The position numbers and the translations under genes are program-made. Below, piece by piece: positions 51,233 through 60,554 of a DNA stretch of 64,000 nt. Source of the stretch: Cuneatibacter sp. NSJ-177. GTDB taxonomy: Bacteria; Bacillota; Clostridia; Lachnospirales; Lachnospiraceae. Every line of letters starts with the position of its first letter. Position 1 is the first letter of the stretch. Under the pieces are notes generated by a model, which saw only the letters and a program-made list of their open reading frames with translations, ran no database searches and was not told where the DNA came from. The stretch spans positions 558,001 to 622,000 of the forward strand of contig NZ_JALIFO010000006.1 in NCBI RefSeq assembly GCF_022867805.1, read 5' to 3'.

Positions 51233-52452
51233 AAAACAGAATTTGTTATCTGAACGCACGAGACCGGCTTCTGGAACTTGCGGTCCCAGTGGGAGTGGAA
51301 CCGGTTCCCTTGGAAAATTGCAGGGGGCGTGTGCTGGCATTTGATTTTACGGCCGGAGAAGACGTCCCTTCTTTTGCGCGTTCCGCCTTTGACGGATATG
51401 CGCTCCGGTCGGAGGATAGCCTGCCTGCTTCTTCCGAACGGCCGGTTACTTTGAAACTTTTGGAAGAGGTGCGGGCCGGGAAGGTGCCCAGCTGTACAGT
51501 GACTTCCGGAACCGCCGTAAAAATACTGACGGGAGCGCCCATACCCCAGGGAGCGGACGCGGTGATCCCCTATGAAAAGACCCTGTACACGGCGGAAACG
51601 GTGACCTTGCGGTCGGCTGTCCGGGAAGGCGAGAACGTGATCCCTGCCGGGGAGGACATGCAGGCGGGCCGTCTTCTGGCAACGCGGGGAACCGTGATCG
51701 ACGCGGGCTTGGCCGGAGTGTTGGCGGCCCAGGGGGTAACGGATCCGGCCGTGTACCTTCGGCCGAACATCGGCCTGATCTCCACCGGGGATGAGCTGGT
51801 GGAGCCAGGGGAGACGGTTCCGCAGGGAGCACTAAGAAATTCCAGCCGCTATTTGCTGGCGGCTGCGCTGGAGGAGATGGGATGCCAGCCGGTTTATCTG
51901 GGACTTGCCGGCGACCGGATGGAGGCCATAGCGGACCGGATTGCGGACGGGATTTCCCGCTGTGATGCGGTACTCTTGACAGGAGGTGTTTCCGCAGGGG
52001 ATTATGACCTGACTCCGGCCGGGATGCGGATGAGCGGCGTGGAGATTTTTGTACAAGGAGTGGACATGAAGCCGGGGATGGCCTGCGCTTACGGCGTGAA
52101 GGACGGCCGGCTGGTATGCGGTTTGTCAGGCAACCCGGCTGCCGCTGTCACGAATTTTTACGCGGTTGTGTGTCCGGCATTCCGGAGGATGTGCGGAAGA
52201 AAGGATCTCATACCCGAAGAAATCTTGGTCACCCTGCTGGATGCCTTTCCCAGGAGCAGCCGGTCCACACGCCTGCTGAGAGGACGGCTGGACCTGTCGG
52301 AGGGCGTGGCCGGGATGCGGCTGCCCTCCGCCCAGGGGAATGCGGTGATCAGCAGTTCCGCCGGCTGTAATGTGATCGCCGTGGTACCTGCCGGAAGCGG
52401 GCCGATTCCGGCAGGTACTGTGCTGAAAGGATTTCTGCCGAACGGCGTCTGA
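51229..52452 (+). CDS. moeA: Molybdopterin molybdenumtransferase
   Basis: 407 residues from ATG 51229, overlapping the mobA stop. MoeA domain order: N-terminal domain (FARSAFDGYALR), GAPIPQGADAVIPYE, then the MoCF-binding domain with STGDEL and LLTGGVSAGDYD, and C-terminal domain. Inserts molybdate into adenylylated molybdopterin. moaA/B/C and mogA are not in the window. Confidence 0.93.
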   Translation: MKNRICYLNARDRLLELAVPVGVEPVPLENCRGRVLAFDFTAGEDVPSFARSAFDGYALRSEDSLPASSERPVTLKLLEEVRAGKVPSCTVTSGTAVKILTGAPIPQGADAVIPYEKTLYTAETVTLRSAVREGENVIPAGEDMQAGRLLATRGTVIDAGLAGVLAAQGVTDPAVYLRPNIGLISTGDELVEPGETVPQGALRNSSRYLLAAALEEMGCQPVYLGLAGDRMEAIADRIADGISRCDAVLLTGGVSAGDYDLTPAGMRMSGVEIFVQGVDMKPGMACAYGVKDGRLVCGLSGNPAAAVTNFYAVVCPAFRRMCGRKDLIPEEILVTLLDAFPRSSRSTRLLRGRLDLSEGVAGMRLPSAQGNAVISSSAGCNVIAVVPAGSGPIPAGTVLKGFLPNGV

Positions 52453-52477
52453 GAGAAAGGAATAGGAGGCAATGTTT

Positions 52478-52972
52478 ATGACGGTTCCTACCGTAGGGTT
52501 TGCCGGATACTCCGGGTCGGGAAAAACCACTTTGATTGAACAGCTGGTGAGGAGCCTGAAAGCGCGGGGGCTCCGGGTTGCGGTGATCAAACATGATGTC
52601 CACGATTTTGAGATGGACCGGGAGGGAAAAGATTCCTGGCGTTTTTCCCAGGCGGGAGCGGACATTTCGTTGCTCTGCTCGCCGCAGAAGGTGGCTTTTG
52701 TGGAACAAAAAAGCCGCCCTTTTCCTCAACTTCTCTCCCTAATTCAGGATGTGGACTGGATCTTGGTGGAAGGTTATAAATCGGAGAATTTGGCGCAGAT
52801 CGGGCTGTACCGCCGGGCGTCCGGGAAGCCGCTTCCCCATCCGCCGGAACACTATGCGGCCATTGTCACCGATGAGGATTCACTGAGGCCGCAGGTGCCG
52901 GTATTCCGTTTTGAGGAGATATCAGAGATCACAGATTTTTTGCTCAAAAACCGGCCGCTTTTTACAGGCTAG
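52478..52972 (+). CDS. mobB: MobB, molybdopterin-guanine dinucleotide adapter GTPase
   Basis: 164 residues from ATG 52478; AGGAGG ends eight bases upstream, whereas for the in-frame ATG 52472 the gap would be only two. P-loop GFAGYSGSGKTTL near the N-terminus, VIKHDVHDFEMD and DWILVEGYK. MobB proteins assist MobA. Last gene of the molybdoenzyme operon. Confidence 0.9.
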   Translation: MTVPTVGFAGYSGSGKTTLIEQLVRSLKARGLRVAVIKHDVHDFEMDREGKDSWRFSQAGADISLLCSPQKVAFVEQKSRPFPQLLSLIQDVDWILVEGYKSENLAQIGLYRRASGKPLPHPPEHYAAIVTDEDSLRPQVPVFRFEEISEITDFLLKNRPLFTG

Positions 52973-52998
52973 TTGCCGTGACTGAGCTCTTTTTCCCC

Positions 52999-53026
52999 TT
53001 GACAAATCTAAAATCCCTGTTATAAT
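52999..53026 (+). promoter_or_regulatory. Promoter of the tyrS T-box transcript
   Basis: Perfect TTGACA (52999-53004), 16-bp spacer, perfect TATAAT (53021-53026). Confidence 0.88.
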
Positions 53027-53032
53027 GGCCTC

Positions 53033-53316
53033 ATAACTGCATGACGAATGGCAATGACAGGAACTAGTAGCAGAAGCAGGACCCACAGAAAGCAGCCGGA
53101 TGATGAGAGGCGCGGGAGACCATTTTTGTGAATACATCCTTGAGCCGCTCACCGAACGGATGACAAGTAGGCTGAGTCGCGGGGCGCGCGTTACAGCGCC
53201 GGAGTATCCCGGAGAGATCCGATGTACTCGGTAAGACCGGCTGTGTGAACAGACGGTGAAGTAAGGTGGTACCACGAGCATAACCCTCGTCCTTTCAGAA
53301 GGACGAGGGTTTTTTG
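53033..53316 (+). promoter_or_regulatory. T-box leader with tyrosine specifier
   Basis: Specifier TAC (Tyr) at 53133-53135 within GTGAATACATCC; T-box motif AAGGTGGTACCACGAG at 53263-53278; terminator stem AACCCTCGTCCT / AGGACGAGGGTT (53282-53293, 53300-53311) with T tail. Controls tyrS by tRNA-Tyr charging. Confidence 0.94.
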
Positions 53317-53319
53317 TTT

Positions 53320-53346
53320 ATAGGAAATTCCAAAGGAATTTCCTAT
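53320..53346. repeat. Perfect ATAGGAAATTCC hairpin, copy 3
   Basis: 12-bp arms ATAGGAAATTCC (53320-53331) and GGAATTTCCTAT (53335-53346) with loop AAA, between the T-box terminator and tyrS. Confidence 0.8.
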
Positions 53347-53404
53347 TTCATTAAAAAAACCAATGTCCTTCCTTCGGTTCAAAAAAGATAAGGAGAAAGA
53401 AAAG

Positions 53405-54631
53405 ATGAAAATTTACGAAGAACTGCAAGCGCGGGGCTTGATCGCCCAGGTAACCGATGAGGCGGAGATCCGCGAACTGGTAAACAATGGGAAAGCCACG
53501 TTCTACATTGGCTTTGATCCCACGGCGGACAGCCTTCATGTCGGTCATTTTATGGCTCTTTGCCTGATGAAACGCCTGCAGGAAGCGGGAAACCGTCCCA
53601 TCGCCCTGATCGGCGGCGGCACCGGCATGGTCGGAGATCCTTCGGGCCGGACGGATATGCGCCAGATGATGACGGTGGAGACGATTCAGCACAACTGCGA
53701 CTGTTTCAAGAAGCAGATGAGCCGTTTCATTGATTTTTCAGAGGGCAAGGCCCTGATGGTAAATAACGCCGATTGGCTGCTGGATTTAAATTATGTTGAG
53801 CTGCTCCGCGAAGTGGGATCCTGCTTCAGCGTCAACCGTATGCTGACGGCCGAGTGCTACAAACAGAGGATGGAAAAAGGCCTGAGTTTCCTGGAGTTTA
53901 ACTACATGATCATGCAGAGCTACGACTTTTACGCCTTGTATCAGAAGTACGGCTGCAATATGCAGTTCGGCGGCGACGATCAGTGGAGCAACATGCTGGG
54001 CGGCACCGAGCTGATCCGCCGGAAGCTGGGCAAGGATGCCTATGCGATGACGATAACCCTGCTCTTAAACTCTGAGGGCAAGAAGATGGGCAAGACCCAG
54101 TCCGGAGCGGTCTGGCTGGATCCGGATAAGACGACGCCCTATGATTTCTACCAGTACTGGAGGAACGTGGCGGACGCCGATGTGCTGAAATGCCTGCGGA
54201 TGCTGACATTCCTCCCCATCGAGCAGATCGACGAGATGGATCACTGGGAAGGCAGCCAGTTGAACACCGCCAAAGAGATCTTGGCCTTTGAGCTGACAAA
54301 ACTGGTGCACGGCGAGGACGAGGCAAAGAAGGCCGAGAGCGCAGCCAAAGCCCTCTTTGTAGGAGGAGGGGACTCCGCCAATGTTCCGACTGCCGAGCTG
54401 GAGGAAGCGGACTTTACCGACGGATCCATCGATATTCTGGCGCTTTTGCAGAAGGCCGAGCTGGTCCCCTCGAAATCGGAGGCCAGGAGAGCGGTGGAGC
54501 AGGGCGGCGTGACCGTGGAGGGCGAGAAAATCACGGATATCCATAAGACCTTTACGGCGGAGGACTTGAAGGATGGAATCATGGTAAAGAAAGGAAAGAA
54601 AAATTTCCGGAAAGTGATTGCAAAGATTTGA
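53405..54631 (+). CDS. tyrS: Tyrosyl-tRNA synthetase
   Basis: 408 residues from ATG 53405 (AAGGAGA upstream). Class I synthetase with DSLHVGH (HIGH motif) near 45, KMGKTQSG (KMSKS variant) near 228, [22 protein letters not shown] tyrosine-binding region (given as QFGGDDQW), and a C-terminal S4 RNA-binding domain ([16 protein letters not shown]). Charges tRNA-Tyr; regulated by the T-box above. Confidence 0.96.
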   Translation: MKIYEELQARGLIAQVTDEAEIRELVNNGKATFYIGFDPTADSLHVGHFMALCLMKRLQEAGNRPIALIGGGTGMVGDPSGRTDMRQMMTVETIQHNCDCFKKQMSRFIDFSEGKALMVNNADWLLDLNYVELLREVGSCFSVNRMLTAECYKQRMEKGLSFLEFNYMIMQSYDFYALYQKYGCNMQFGGDDQWSNMLGGTELIRRKLGKDAYAMTITLLLNSEGKKMGKTQSGAVWLDPDKTTPYDFYQYWRNVADADVLKCLRMLTFLPIEQIDEMDHWEGSQLNTAKEILAFELTKLVHGEDEAKKAESAAKALFVGGGDSANVPTAELEEADFTDGSIDILALLQKAELVPSKSEARRAVEQGGVTVEGEKITDIHKTFTAEDLKDGIMVKKGKKNFRKVIAKI

Positions 54632-54647
54632 TGTAAAACAGTAAGAA

Positions 54648-54659
54648 GGAATTTCCTAC
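54648..54659. repeat. GGAATTTCCTAC motif, copy 4
   Basis: Complement of the TAGGAAATTCC motif with a one-base flank change, between tyrS and its terminator. Confidence 0.55.
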
Positions 54660-54671
54660 GAAATAATAAAG

Positions 54672-54718
54672 GAACTGCTCCTGTGTGACAAAGTCACAGA
54701 CAGAGAGCAGTTCTTTTG
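54672..54718 (+). terminator. Terminator of tyrS
   Basis: Outer stem GAACTGCTC/GAGCAGTTC (54672-54680, 54705-54713), inner GTGAC/GTCAC, then TTTT. Confidence 0.85.
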
Positions 54719-54725
54719 TTATACT
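54717..54725 (+). promoter_or_regulatory. Extended -10 of trxA
   Basis: TGTTATACT, directly on the T tail of the tyrS terminator; no clear -35. Confidence 0.55.
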
Positions 54726-54772
54726 AAAGCCATCCAATCAAACAAAACAGCTTTTTCGAAAGGAGCTTTCTT

Positions 54773-55084
54773 ATGGCAAAACAAATTACGACAGCAAATT
54801 TTCAGCAGGAAGTTTTGGAGTCTTCGGTACCGGTCCTCGTGGATTTTTGGGCGACCTGGTGCGGCCCGTGCCGGATGCTGGGGCCGGTGATCGAGGAGCT
54901 GGCCGAGGAGGCCGACGGCTATGTGGTCGGGAAGGTAAATGTCGATGAAGAACCGGCGCTGGCCGCCCAGTTCGGCGTCCGCACGATTCCTACGGTCATC
55001 CTGTTTCAAAACGGGAAAGCGGTAAAGCAGTCCGTCGGCGTACAGCCGAAAGCATTCTTCCAGCAGATGCTGAGCGCCCAATAA
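54773..55084 (+). CDS. trxA: Thioredoxin
   Basis: 103 residues, normal length; AAGGAG precedes ATG 54773. Active site WCGPC in [12 protein letters not shown], cis-proline loop [11 protein letters not shown]. General thiol-disulfide reductant. Its reductase gene is not adjacent. Confidence 0.95.
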   Translation: MAKQITTANFQQEVLESSVPVLVDFWATWCGPCRMLGPVIEELAEEADGYVVGKVNVDEEPALAAQFGVRTIPTVILFQNGKAVKQSVGVQPKAFFQQMLSAQ

Positions 55085-55107
55085 AAGGAAATCGTGATCA
55101 ATATGAA

Positions 55108-55770
55108 TCAGCGCACCATCTCATAGAGCTTTTTCCGGTCCAGAATTTGGATCTCCCCCCGAAGCACTCCCAGGCAGCCGGTTTTCGCCATCTGTTTCAG
55201 CGTCCGGCTGACGGCTTCGCGGGCGCTGCCGATGGACTGGGCAATCTGTTCATGGGTCAGGGAGAGGGTGGATGTCTTCAGCCTTGCGGATTCATCCAGC
55301 AGGAAGGAGGCAAGCCGTTGTTCCAGACTGAAAAACAGAAGACGTTCCACAGCCCCGATGACATCGGAGAAGCATTCGGTGGCGGAGCGATAAATAAAAT
55401 TTTCCACATAGATATTATTTCCCATCAAAACGGACAGGCATGAGGACGGCAAGATCAGCACCTCGCTGTCCGTTTCTGCATCGATTTGGACTTCAAAGGT
55501 GATCGCGGACAGCACGCAGGATGCAGAGAGCACGCATGGCTCCCCGGCCGTAACGCGGGAAATCGTGGCCTCCTTTCCTTCCTCCGAGGAGAGATAGACC
55601 CTCAGCACGCCGGAGGTGACGAACAGGATGCCGAGGCATCCGTCGCCGGCGGAGCGAATGGCCTGACCGGCGGAATAGCGGATGGTTCGAACCTGATTTT
55701 GGATCAGTTCTTTTTCGTCTGATGTTAAATGCTCTTCAAAAGGAAAGTGAAAATCCGAATTATTTTTCAT
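55108..55770 (-). CDS. Crp/Fnr-family transcriptional regulator
   Basis: 220 residues; AAGGAG upstream of the start. N-terminal cyclic-nucleotide-binding-like beta barrel (about 20-130), dimer helix, then a winged HTH (LTHEQIAQSIGSAREAVSRTLKQM). It lacks the N-terminal cysteine cluster of FNR and the exact cAMP-binding Arg-Ser pattern, so the signal is unknown. Convergent to trxA with 23 bp between stops. A GC-rich hairpin (CGCTCTGC/GCAGAGCG, 55823-55843) lies in its leader. Confidence 0.9.
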   Translation of the reverse strand: MKNNSDFHFPFEEHLTSDEKELIQNQVRTIRYSAGQAIRSAGDGCLGILFVTSGVLRVYLSSEEGKEATISRVTAGEPCVLSASCVLSAITFEVQIDAETDSEVLILPSSCLSVLMGNNIYVENFIYRSATECFSDVIGAVERLLFFSLEQRLASFLLDESARLKTSTLSLTHEQIAQSIGSAREAVSRTLKQMAKTGCLGVLRGEIQILDRKKLYEMVR

Positions 55771-56022
55771 AGTAGCTCCTTATTGGATGCCGTGTCTGAG
55801 ACATCCCTCCGCGAAGGATATACGCTCTGCGGGCGGCAGAGCGCGTTTCATTCATTTGCTTTGTGGCCATTATATCATGAAAAGAACCAGAGTGCCACCG
55901 GATGAAAGAAAAAGGCTCCGAGTACAAAAGAGCGAAATTCACAGTGGGATTTTTGGCTGTTTTATGCTAAAATAAATTCTACAGGGTAGGGAAAAGTAAC
56001 TGGTTTCGGAAACGAGGGGTAT

Positions 56023-57411
56023 ATGAGAAAAAGAAGCGTGGTGGCATTGACAGCAGCGGTGAGTATCCTACTGGCGTCCTGCGGAAACGGCGGCCCGGCA
56101 TCGACAACGGCCGGTTCTGATAAAAAAACGGAGCCGGTCACCAAGATTGAAATAGGAGGGCAGCCTGCCGAGATGGGACCGGCGGAGCCGGTTACGCTGA
56201 ACGTGGTCACCACCTATGCGGATACGGACAGCAATGCGGGAAATTTCCAGACGGCGGTGGCCGAGTGGGAGAAGATGACCGGGCACGGCGTGAACGATGG
56301 ATCCGCTGTCTCCAACGAAGCGTTCAAAGCCCGCGTTCAGGCCGATTTTGAGAATGGAACAGAACCGGACGTCCTTTTCTATTTTAACGGAAGCGGCTCT
56401 AATAATTTTGTGAAGAGCGGAAAAGTAGTCCCTTTGGAGGAAATTCGAGCGGAATATCCAGAGTATGCCTCCAACATGAACGATTCTCTGATGGCGCCTT
56501 CCCCGGTGGACGGAAAAATCTATGCCGTGCCGGTGAATGGTTATTGGGAGGCACTGTACGTAAACAAAACAATTGTGGAAAGCTGCGGATTTTCTGTCCC
56601 CGGCCCGGATACGGCCTGGGATGAATTTCTGGAGATGTGCGGGGGGATCCGGGAAAAAGGATATACTCCCATCGCTGTTTCCCTGGGAGAGGTTCCCCAT
56701 TATTGGTTTGAGTTTACCATCTATAATCATTTGAATCCGGCCAAACACAGCGTCCTGCCGTCATCGGCTGAGGATGAGTACGGCCTTGCGTGGCAGGCGG
56801 GACTGGAAGATATCAAACGTTTGTATGAGGCGGGGTATCTGCCGGAAGATACTTTGACCGCGACGAATGATGAGATTTCCGATCTGTTTTTGCAGGGGCA
56901 GGCGGCATTTTTGCTCGATGGGTCCTGGAAAGTCGGCAGCATTGTAAAGAGTTTTCGCACGCCGGACCAGGCAGAGGCGGATGAGACCAAGCTGCAGAAT
57001 TTTACGATCACCTATGTTCCCGGCGCAGGAGAGCGGAAGAGCACCGATATCATCAGCGGACTTTCCTCTGGTTATTATATCACCCGGAAGGCCTGGGAAG
57101 ATCCGGAGAAACGGGCCGTCGCCGTCTCCTTTGTGGAATATATGACCAGCGCGGCCGTGGTGACTAGATTTGCCGGCACCGGCGCAACCGCTTTAAAGAA
57201 CGGTGCGATGATTGATGAAGACAAGCTCTCCTCCCTGGAGCGGTCTGGGATGGCGATGTTAAAAGGAATGACAGGGACTGCGGCGGTGACCCAGGATAAT
57301 TTGACCGATGGCGCGAGAGAATGGCTGTTTGCCCAGATCCCGGAGATTGTCACGGTCCAGGCGGAGATTCCGGAGGTTGTGGAGCAGGCGTTACAGAAGA
57401 ATGCGGGGTAA
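56023..57411 (+). CDS. Extracellular solute-binding lipoprotein, family 1
   Basis: 462 residues. Signal peptide with lipobox LASC, short Ser/Thr/Gly linker, then a maltose-binding-protein-like fold (LNVVTTYADTDSN, DVLFYFNGSG, AVPVNGYWEALYVNK, AAFLLDGSWKVGSI). Sugar or oligosaccharide ligand likely. Unusually, no permease or ATPase gene is next to it: the gene has its own terminator and the next gene is a radical SAM protein. It must use components encoded elsewhere, or act as a sensor. Confidence 0.88.
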   Translation: MRKRSVVALTAAVSILLASCGNGGPASTTAGSDKKTEPVTKIEIGGQPAEMGPAEPVTLNVVTTYADTDSNAGNFQTAVAEWEKMTGHGVNDGSAVSNEAFKARVQADFENGTEPDVLFYFNGSGSNNFVKSGKVVPLEEIRAEYPEYASNMNDSLMAPSPVDGKIYAVPVNGYWEALYVNKTIVESCGFSVPGPDTAWDEFLEMCGGIREKGYTPIAVSLGEVPHYWFEFTIYNHLNPAKHSVLPSSAEDEYGLAWQAGLEDIKRLYEAGYLPEDTLTATNDEISDLFLQGQAAFLLDGSWKVGSIVKSFRTPDQAEADETKLQNFTITYVPGAGERKSTDIISGLSSGYYITRKAWEDPEKRAVAVSFVEYMTSAAVVTRFAGTGATALKNGAMIDEDKLSSLERSGMAMLKGMTGTAAVTQDNLTDGAREWLFAQIPEIVTVQAEIPEVVEQALQKNAG

Positions 57412-57418
57412 GAGGGTT

Positions 57419-57453
57419 AAGGCTGCGGGCAGGGAAAAGGCGCGGCCTTTTTT
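57419..57453 (+). terminator. Terminator of the binding-lipoprotein gene
   Basis: Stem AAGGCTGCG/CGCGGCCTT (57419-57427, 57441-57449, one G-U) followed by a T run. Confidence 0.85.
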
Positions 57454-57493
57454 AAGCGTCTGCCGGAGATTATGACAGGAGGAACGGATTGAT

Positions 57494-58393
57494 ATGAGCC
57501 GGATGAGCGACTGCATCCTTTGCCCGCGGGAGTGCCATGCGGATCGAACAGCGGAGGAGCGCGGATACTGCGGGATGACCGACCGGATGAAAATTGCGAG
57601 GGCGGATCTGCATATGTGGGAAGAACCTTGTATCTCTGGGGAGCGGGGATCCGGGACTGTGTTTTTCACCGGATGCCCGCTTCGCTGTGCATTTTGCCAG
57701 AATCACGAGATTGCCTGCGACCGTATGGGCTGGGAAATTTCGGCGCAGGAGTTGTCCGATATTTTATTTCGCCTAAAAGAAAAAGGCGCCGCCAATATCA
57801 ATTTGGTGACTCCGGGACATTTTGCAGAGCCGGTTGCGGACGCGTTAAAGGAAGCCAGAAACCATGGCCTTGACCTGCCGGTGATCTGCAACACCGGCGG
57901 ATATGAAAAAAAGGAGACCCTGCGTCTTTGGGAGGGACTGGTGGACGTCTATCTCCCGGATTTTAAATACATGGATCCAAGGCTTGCGGAGAAATACTCC
58001 CACGCGCCGGATTATCCGAAGGCGGCAAAGGAGGCGTTGAAAGAGATGGTGCGCCAAGTGGGCGTATGCGAGTTCAACGAGGATGGGTTTATTCAAAAAG
58101 GAGTGATTGTCCGCCACCTGATCCTGCCGGGCCATACCAGGGATTCCAAAGACGTGCTCCGCTACTTGTTTGAGACCTACGGCCATACCATCTACCTTAG
58201 CATTATGAACCAGTATACGCCGATGAAATGGATGGGGGAGGATCAGGACCTGTCTCGGAAGGTAACCCGAAGAGAATATCAAAAAGTGATCGACTATGCC
58301 CTGAAACTCGGTGTGGAGAACGGCTTTATCCAACAGGGGGAGACGGCTTCGGAAAGTTTCATTCCTCCTTTTTCCGGAGAACGGCCCTGGTAG
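57494..58393 (+). CDS. PflX-like radical SAM protein
   Basis: 299 residues from ATG 57494; AGGAGGA upstream. Radical SAM motif C61-x3-C65-x2-C68 (GCPLRCAFCQN). An N-terminal set of cysteines (CILCPREC ... GYCG) marks the PflX/'pyruvate-formate-lyase-activating-like' group rather than PflA proper. No glycyl-radical enzyme is nearby, so the substrate is unknown. Probably monocistronic. Confidence 0.87.
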   Translation: MSRMSDCILCPRECHADRTAEERGYCGMTDRMKIARADLHMWEEPCISGERGSGTVFFTGCPLRCAFCQNHEIACDRMGWEISAQELSDILFRLKEKGAANINLVTPGHFAEPVADALKEARNHGLDLPVICNTGGYEKKETLRLWEGLVDVYLPDFKYMDPRLAEKYSHAPDYPKAAKEALKEMVRQVGVCEFNEDGFIQKGVIVRHLILPGHTRDSKDVLRYLFETYGHTIYLSIMNQYTPMKWMGEDQDLSRKVTRREYQKVIDYALKLGVENGFIQQGETASESFIPPFSGERPW

Positions 58394-58410
58394 GAGCAGA
58401 GGCCGTTCTC
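58377..58410. terminator. Hairpin between convergent genes
   Basis: Perfect 10-bp arms GAGAACGGCC (58377-58386, overlapping the end of the CDS) and GGCCGTTCTC (58401-58410); poor T tract. Confidence 0.5.
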
Positions 58411-58433
58411 TGATTTCTCAGGAAAAACCGGGA

Positions 58434-58790
58434 TCAGTCTTCCGGCTGAAAACGGCGGGGATCCTTTTTGGCCGCCCGTTTTTTGGGCTTGGGCGCGGGG
58501 AGCTCCCGCCAGGTCTCCTGGACGAGAAGGGTCATAAGCTCGGAATCGTCGGGGTTCTCAATCAGAAAATAAGGTTTGGCCCCTTCGTAGGGAGGGGCTT
58601 CGATGGGGTCAGACAAGATTCGTGCTCCCGCTTCCGTTATTTTTACGTAGAATTGATTGTCACAGATCAGGCCGATGATCTTGCCGTCGCAGTAGATGCC
58701 GTATTCTCCGAACATCTTGAGGCTGCGGATCGCACCGGCGCCGCTTAGCTGTTCGGTGATGTATTGGACAAATTCCGGACTGGATGCCAT
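58434..58790 (-). CDS. TfoX N-terminal-domain protein
   Basis: 118 residues; TTGGAGGT five bases before the ATG. Covers the TfoX_N fold (MFGEYGIYCDGKIIGLICD, then the ALKxT-like FYVKITEAG) with a basic C-terminal tail (PKKRAAKKDPRR). TfoX/Sxy controls competence in Proteobacteria; the stand-alone domain in Firmicutes is uncharacterised. Confidence 0.85.
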   Translation of the reverse strand: MASSPEFVQYITEQLSGAGAIRSLKMFGEYGIYCDGKIIGLICDNQFYVKITEAGARILSDPIEAPPYEGAKPYFLIENPDDSELMTLLVQETWRELPAPKPKKRAAKKDPRRFQPED

Positions 58791-59004
58791 TTTTTACCTC
58801 CAAATTTGATGTAATGAGTCGCCTTACAGCGGTGCAAAAGGATATCTTCCTTAACTGTTTTTTTTTATTTTTTAGCCGGTGGTAAGAGGCGAGAGAAAAG
58901 AAGAGCGCTGCCGGGAAGCAGAGTTTCCTGTTCATCCGGGGTACCACGATGGCCAGGGATGCCTGTTTCTTCGGCGGCGCTTTTAACGGGATCGGATAAA
59001 CCGA

Positions 59005-59430
59005 TTAGTTATGAGTTGCCTTCTGATCGCAGTAGATGCAGCGGTACACGCCGCTTTCCCGGTCGGCCAGCTTGAACACATGATCCAGCTCCTGCTCCGT
59101 GGAAGTGATGCAGCGGGGGTTCTTGCACTTGACGACATTGACAATTTTTTCCGGGAGCTCCAGGCGCTTCTTTTCTACGGTCACATCATTTTCAATGATA
59201 TTGACCGTAATGTTCGGGTCGATATAGCCCAGCACATCCAGATTGATATCAATGGTATCATTGATTTTGATGATATCCTTTTTCCCCATCTTATTGCTCT
59301 TTACGTTTTTGATGATGGCTACGCTGCAGTCCAGGCGGTCCAGGTTCAGATACTGATAGACCTGCATCGCTTTGCCTGCCTGAATGTGATCCAACACGAT
59401 TCCTTTTTCAATACTGTCGACTTTTAACAT
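59005..59430 (-). CDS. pyrI: Aspartate carbamoyltransferase regulatory chain
   Basis: 141 residues. N-terminal allosteric domain (IEKGIVLDHIQAGKAMQVYQYL shown in part: GIVLDHIQAGKAM) and the C-terminal zinc site with four Cys (CKNPRC ... CIYC). It binds nucleotide effectors and links catalytic trimers. Nine bases after pyrB, so a pyrBI operon giving the E. coli-type allosteric holoenzyme. Confidence 0.94.
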   Translation of the reverse strand: MLKVDSIEKGIVLDHIQAGKAMQVYQYLNLDRLDCSVAIIKNVKSNKMGKKDIIKINDTIDINLDVLGYIDPNITVNIIENDVTVEKKRLELPEKIVNVVKCKNPRCITSTEQELDHVFKLADRESGVYRCIYCDQKATHN

Positions 59431-59439
59431 GATTGCCTC

Positions 59440-60369
59440 CTATTGTTCTACCTTCTTGTCCAAACCTAAAAGCTTCAGCATCAGGGCCATCCGCACGAAT
59501 TTTCCGTATTCTACCTGATCGAAATAGACGGCGCGGGGATCATTGTCGACTTCGGTCGCAATCTCATTGACTCTGGGCAGCGGATGCAGAATTTTCAGAT
59601 CCGGCTTGGCGTTTTCCAGCTTCTCCAGCGTCAGTATGTAGGTGTCTTTTAAACGGATATAATCTGCTTCGTTGAAGAAGCGCTCTCTCTGTACGCGGGT
59701 CATGTAGAGAATGTCCAGATCCCCGATCACCGCATCCATCTCGGAAACCTCTTCAAAGGGGATATTCTTTTTCAGCAGAGTTTCTTCTTTAATATAATCC
59801 GGAATTTGCAGTTCAGGCGGGGAGATCAGAATGAATTTCACGTTTTCATAGCAGGATAGCTGTTTGATCAGAGAATGTACGGTACGGCCGAATTTCAAAT
59901 CACCGCAAAATCCAACGGTCAGATTGTTTAAACGTTTTTTTGTCTCCTTGATGGTCAAAAGGTCCGTCAGAGTCTGAGTCGGATGATTATGGCCGCCGTC
60001 GCCGGCATTGATAACCGGAATGTTAACATACTGGGAAGCGACAAGAGGAGCGCCTTCCTTGGGATGTCTCATGGCGATGATATCCGCATACTTGGAAACC
60101 GTGCGTGCGGTATCAGCCACGCTTTCTCCCTTGGCAGCCGAACTGGCGTCAGCAGAAGAAAAGCCAAGTACGCTGCCCCCAAGCTCCAGCATTGCTGCTT
60201 CAAAGCTAAGACGGGTCCGCGTGCTGGGCTCATAGAATAAGGTCGCCAATTTTTTTCCTTTGCACACCTCCGAATATTTCTCTCTGTTTGCAATGATGTC
60301 TTCCGCTAAATCCAGGATTTCGTCGATTTCTTTCAGACTTAAATCCGTCGGGTCAATTAGATGTTTCAT
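59440..60369 (-). CDS. pyrB: Aspartate carbamoyltransferase catalytic chain
   Basis: 309 residues from ATG 60369, the family's normal length; the longer frame to 60414 would include the 5' leader. Carbamoyl-phosphate loop STRTR (49-53), the 80s loop region [18 protein letters not shown] and the 240s loop. First committed step of pyrimidine synthesis. Promoter TTGACA-18-TATAAT upstream. I do not see a PyrR binding loop in the short leader. Confidence 0.94.
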   Translation of the reverse strand: MKHLIDPTDLSLKEIDEILDLAEDIIANREKYSEVCKGKKLATLFYEPSTRTRLSFEAAMLELGGSVLGFSSADASSAAKGESVADTARTVSKYADIIAMRHPKEGAPLVASQYVNIPVINAGDGGHNHPTQTLTDLLTIKETKKRLNNLTVGFCGDLKFGRTVHSLIKQLSCYENVKFILISPPELQIPDYIKEETLLKKNIPFEEVSEMDAVIGDLDILYMTRVQRERFFNEADYIRLKDTYILTLEKLENAKPDLKILHPLPRVNEIATEVDNDPRAVYFDQVEYGKFVRMALMLKLLGLDKKVEQ

Positions 60370-60423
60370 AAATGCACCTGTCCTCCCTATGGTAATCTTC
60401 ACCCTTTCGGGCAAATTTTTTCA

Positions 60424-60453
60424 ATTATATAATTTTTTGTCGTACCTTGTCAA
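60424..60453 (-). promoter_or_regulatory. Promoter of pyrBI
   Basis: On the minus strand a perfect TTGACA (60453-60448), 18-bp spacer, perfect TATAAT (60429-60424). Confidence 0.88.
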
Positions 60454-60554
60454 GAGGAGAGGGAAGAAAAATTCTGGAAAAAGGAATGTATGAAAAAACA
60501 GCGGAAGGGAAAGCATAACATTAAAATTTGATGAGGTAAAAAAGGAGGAAACAA

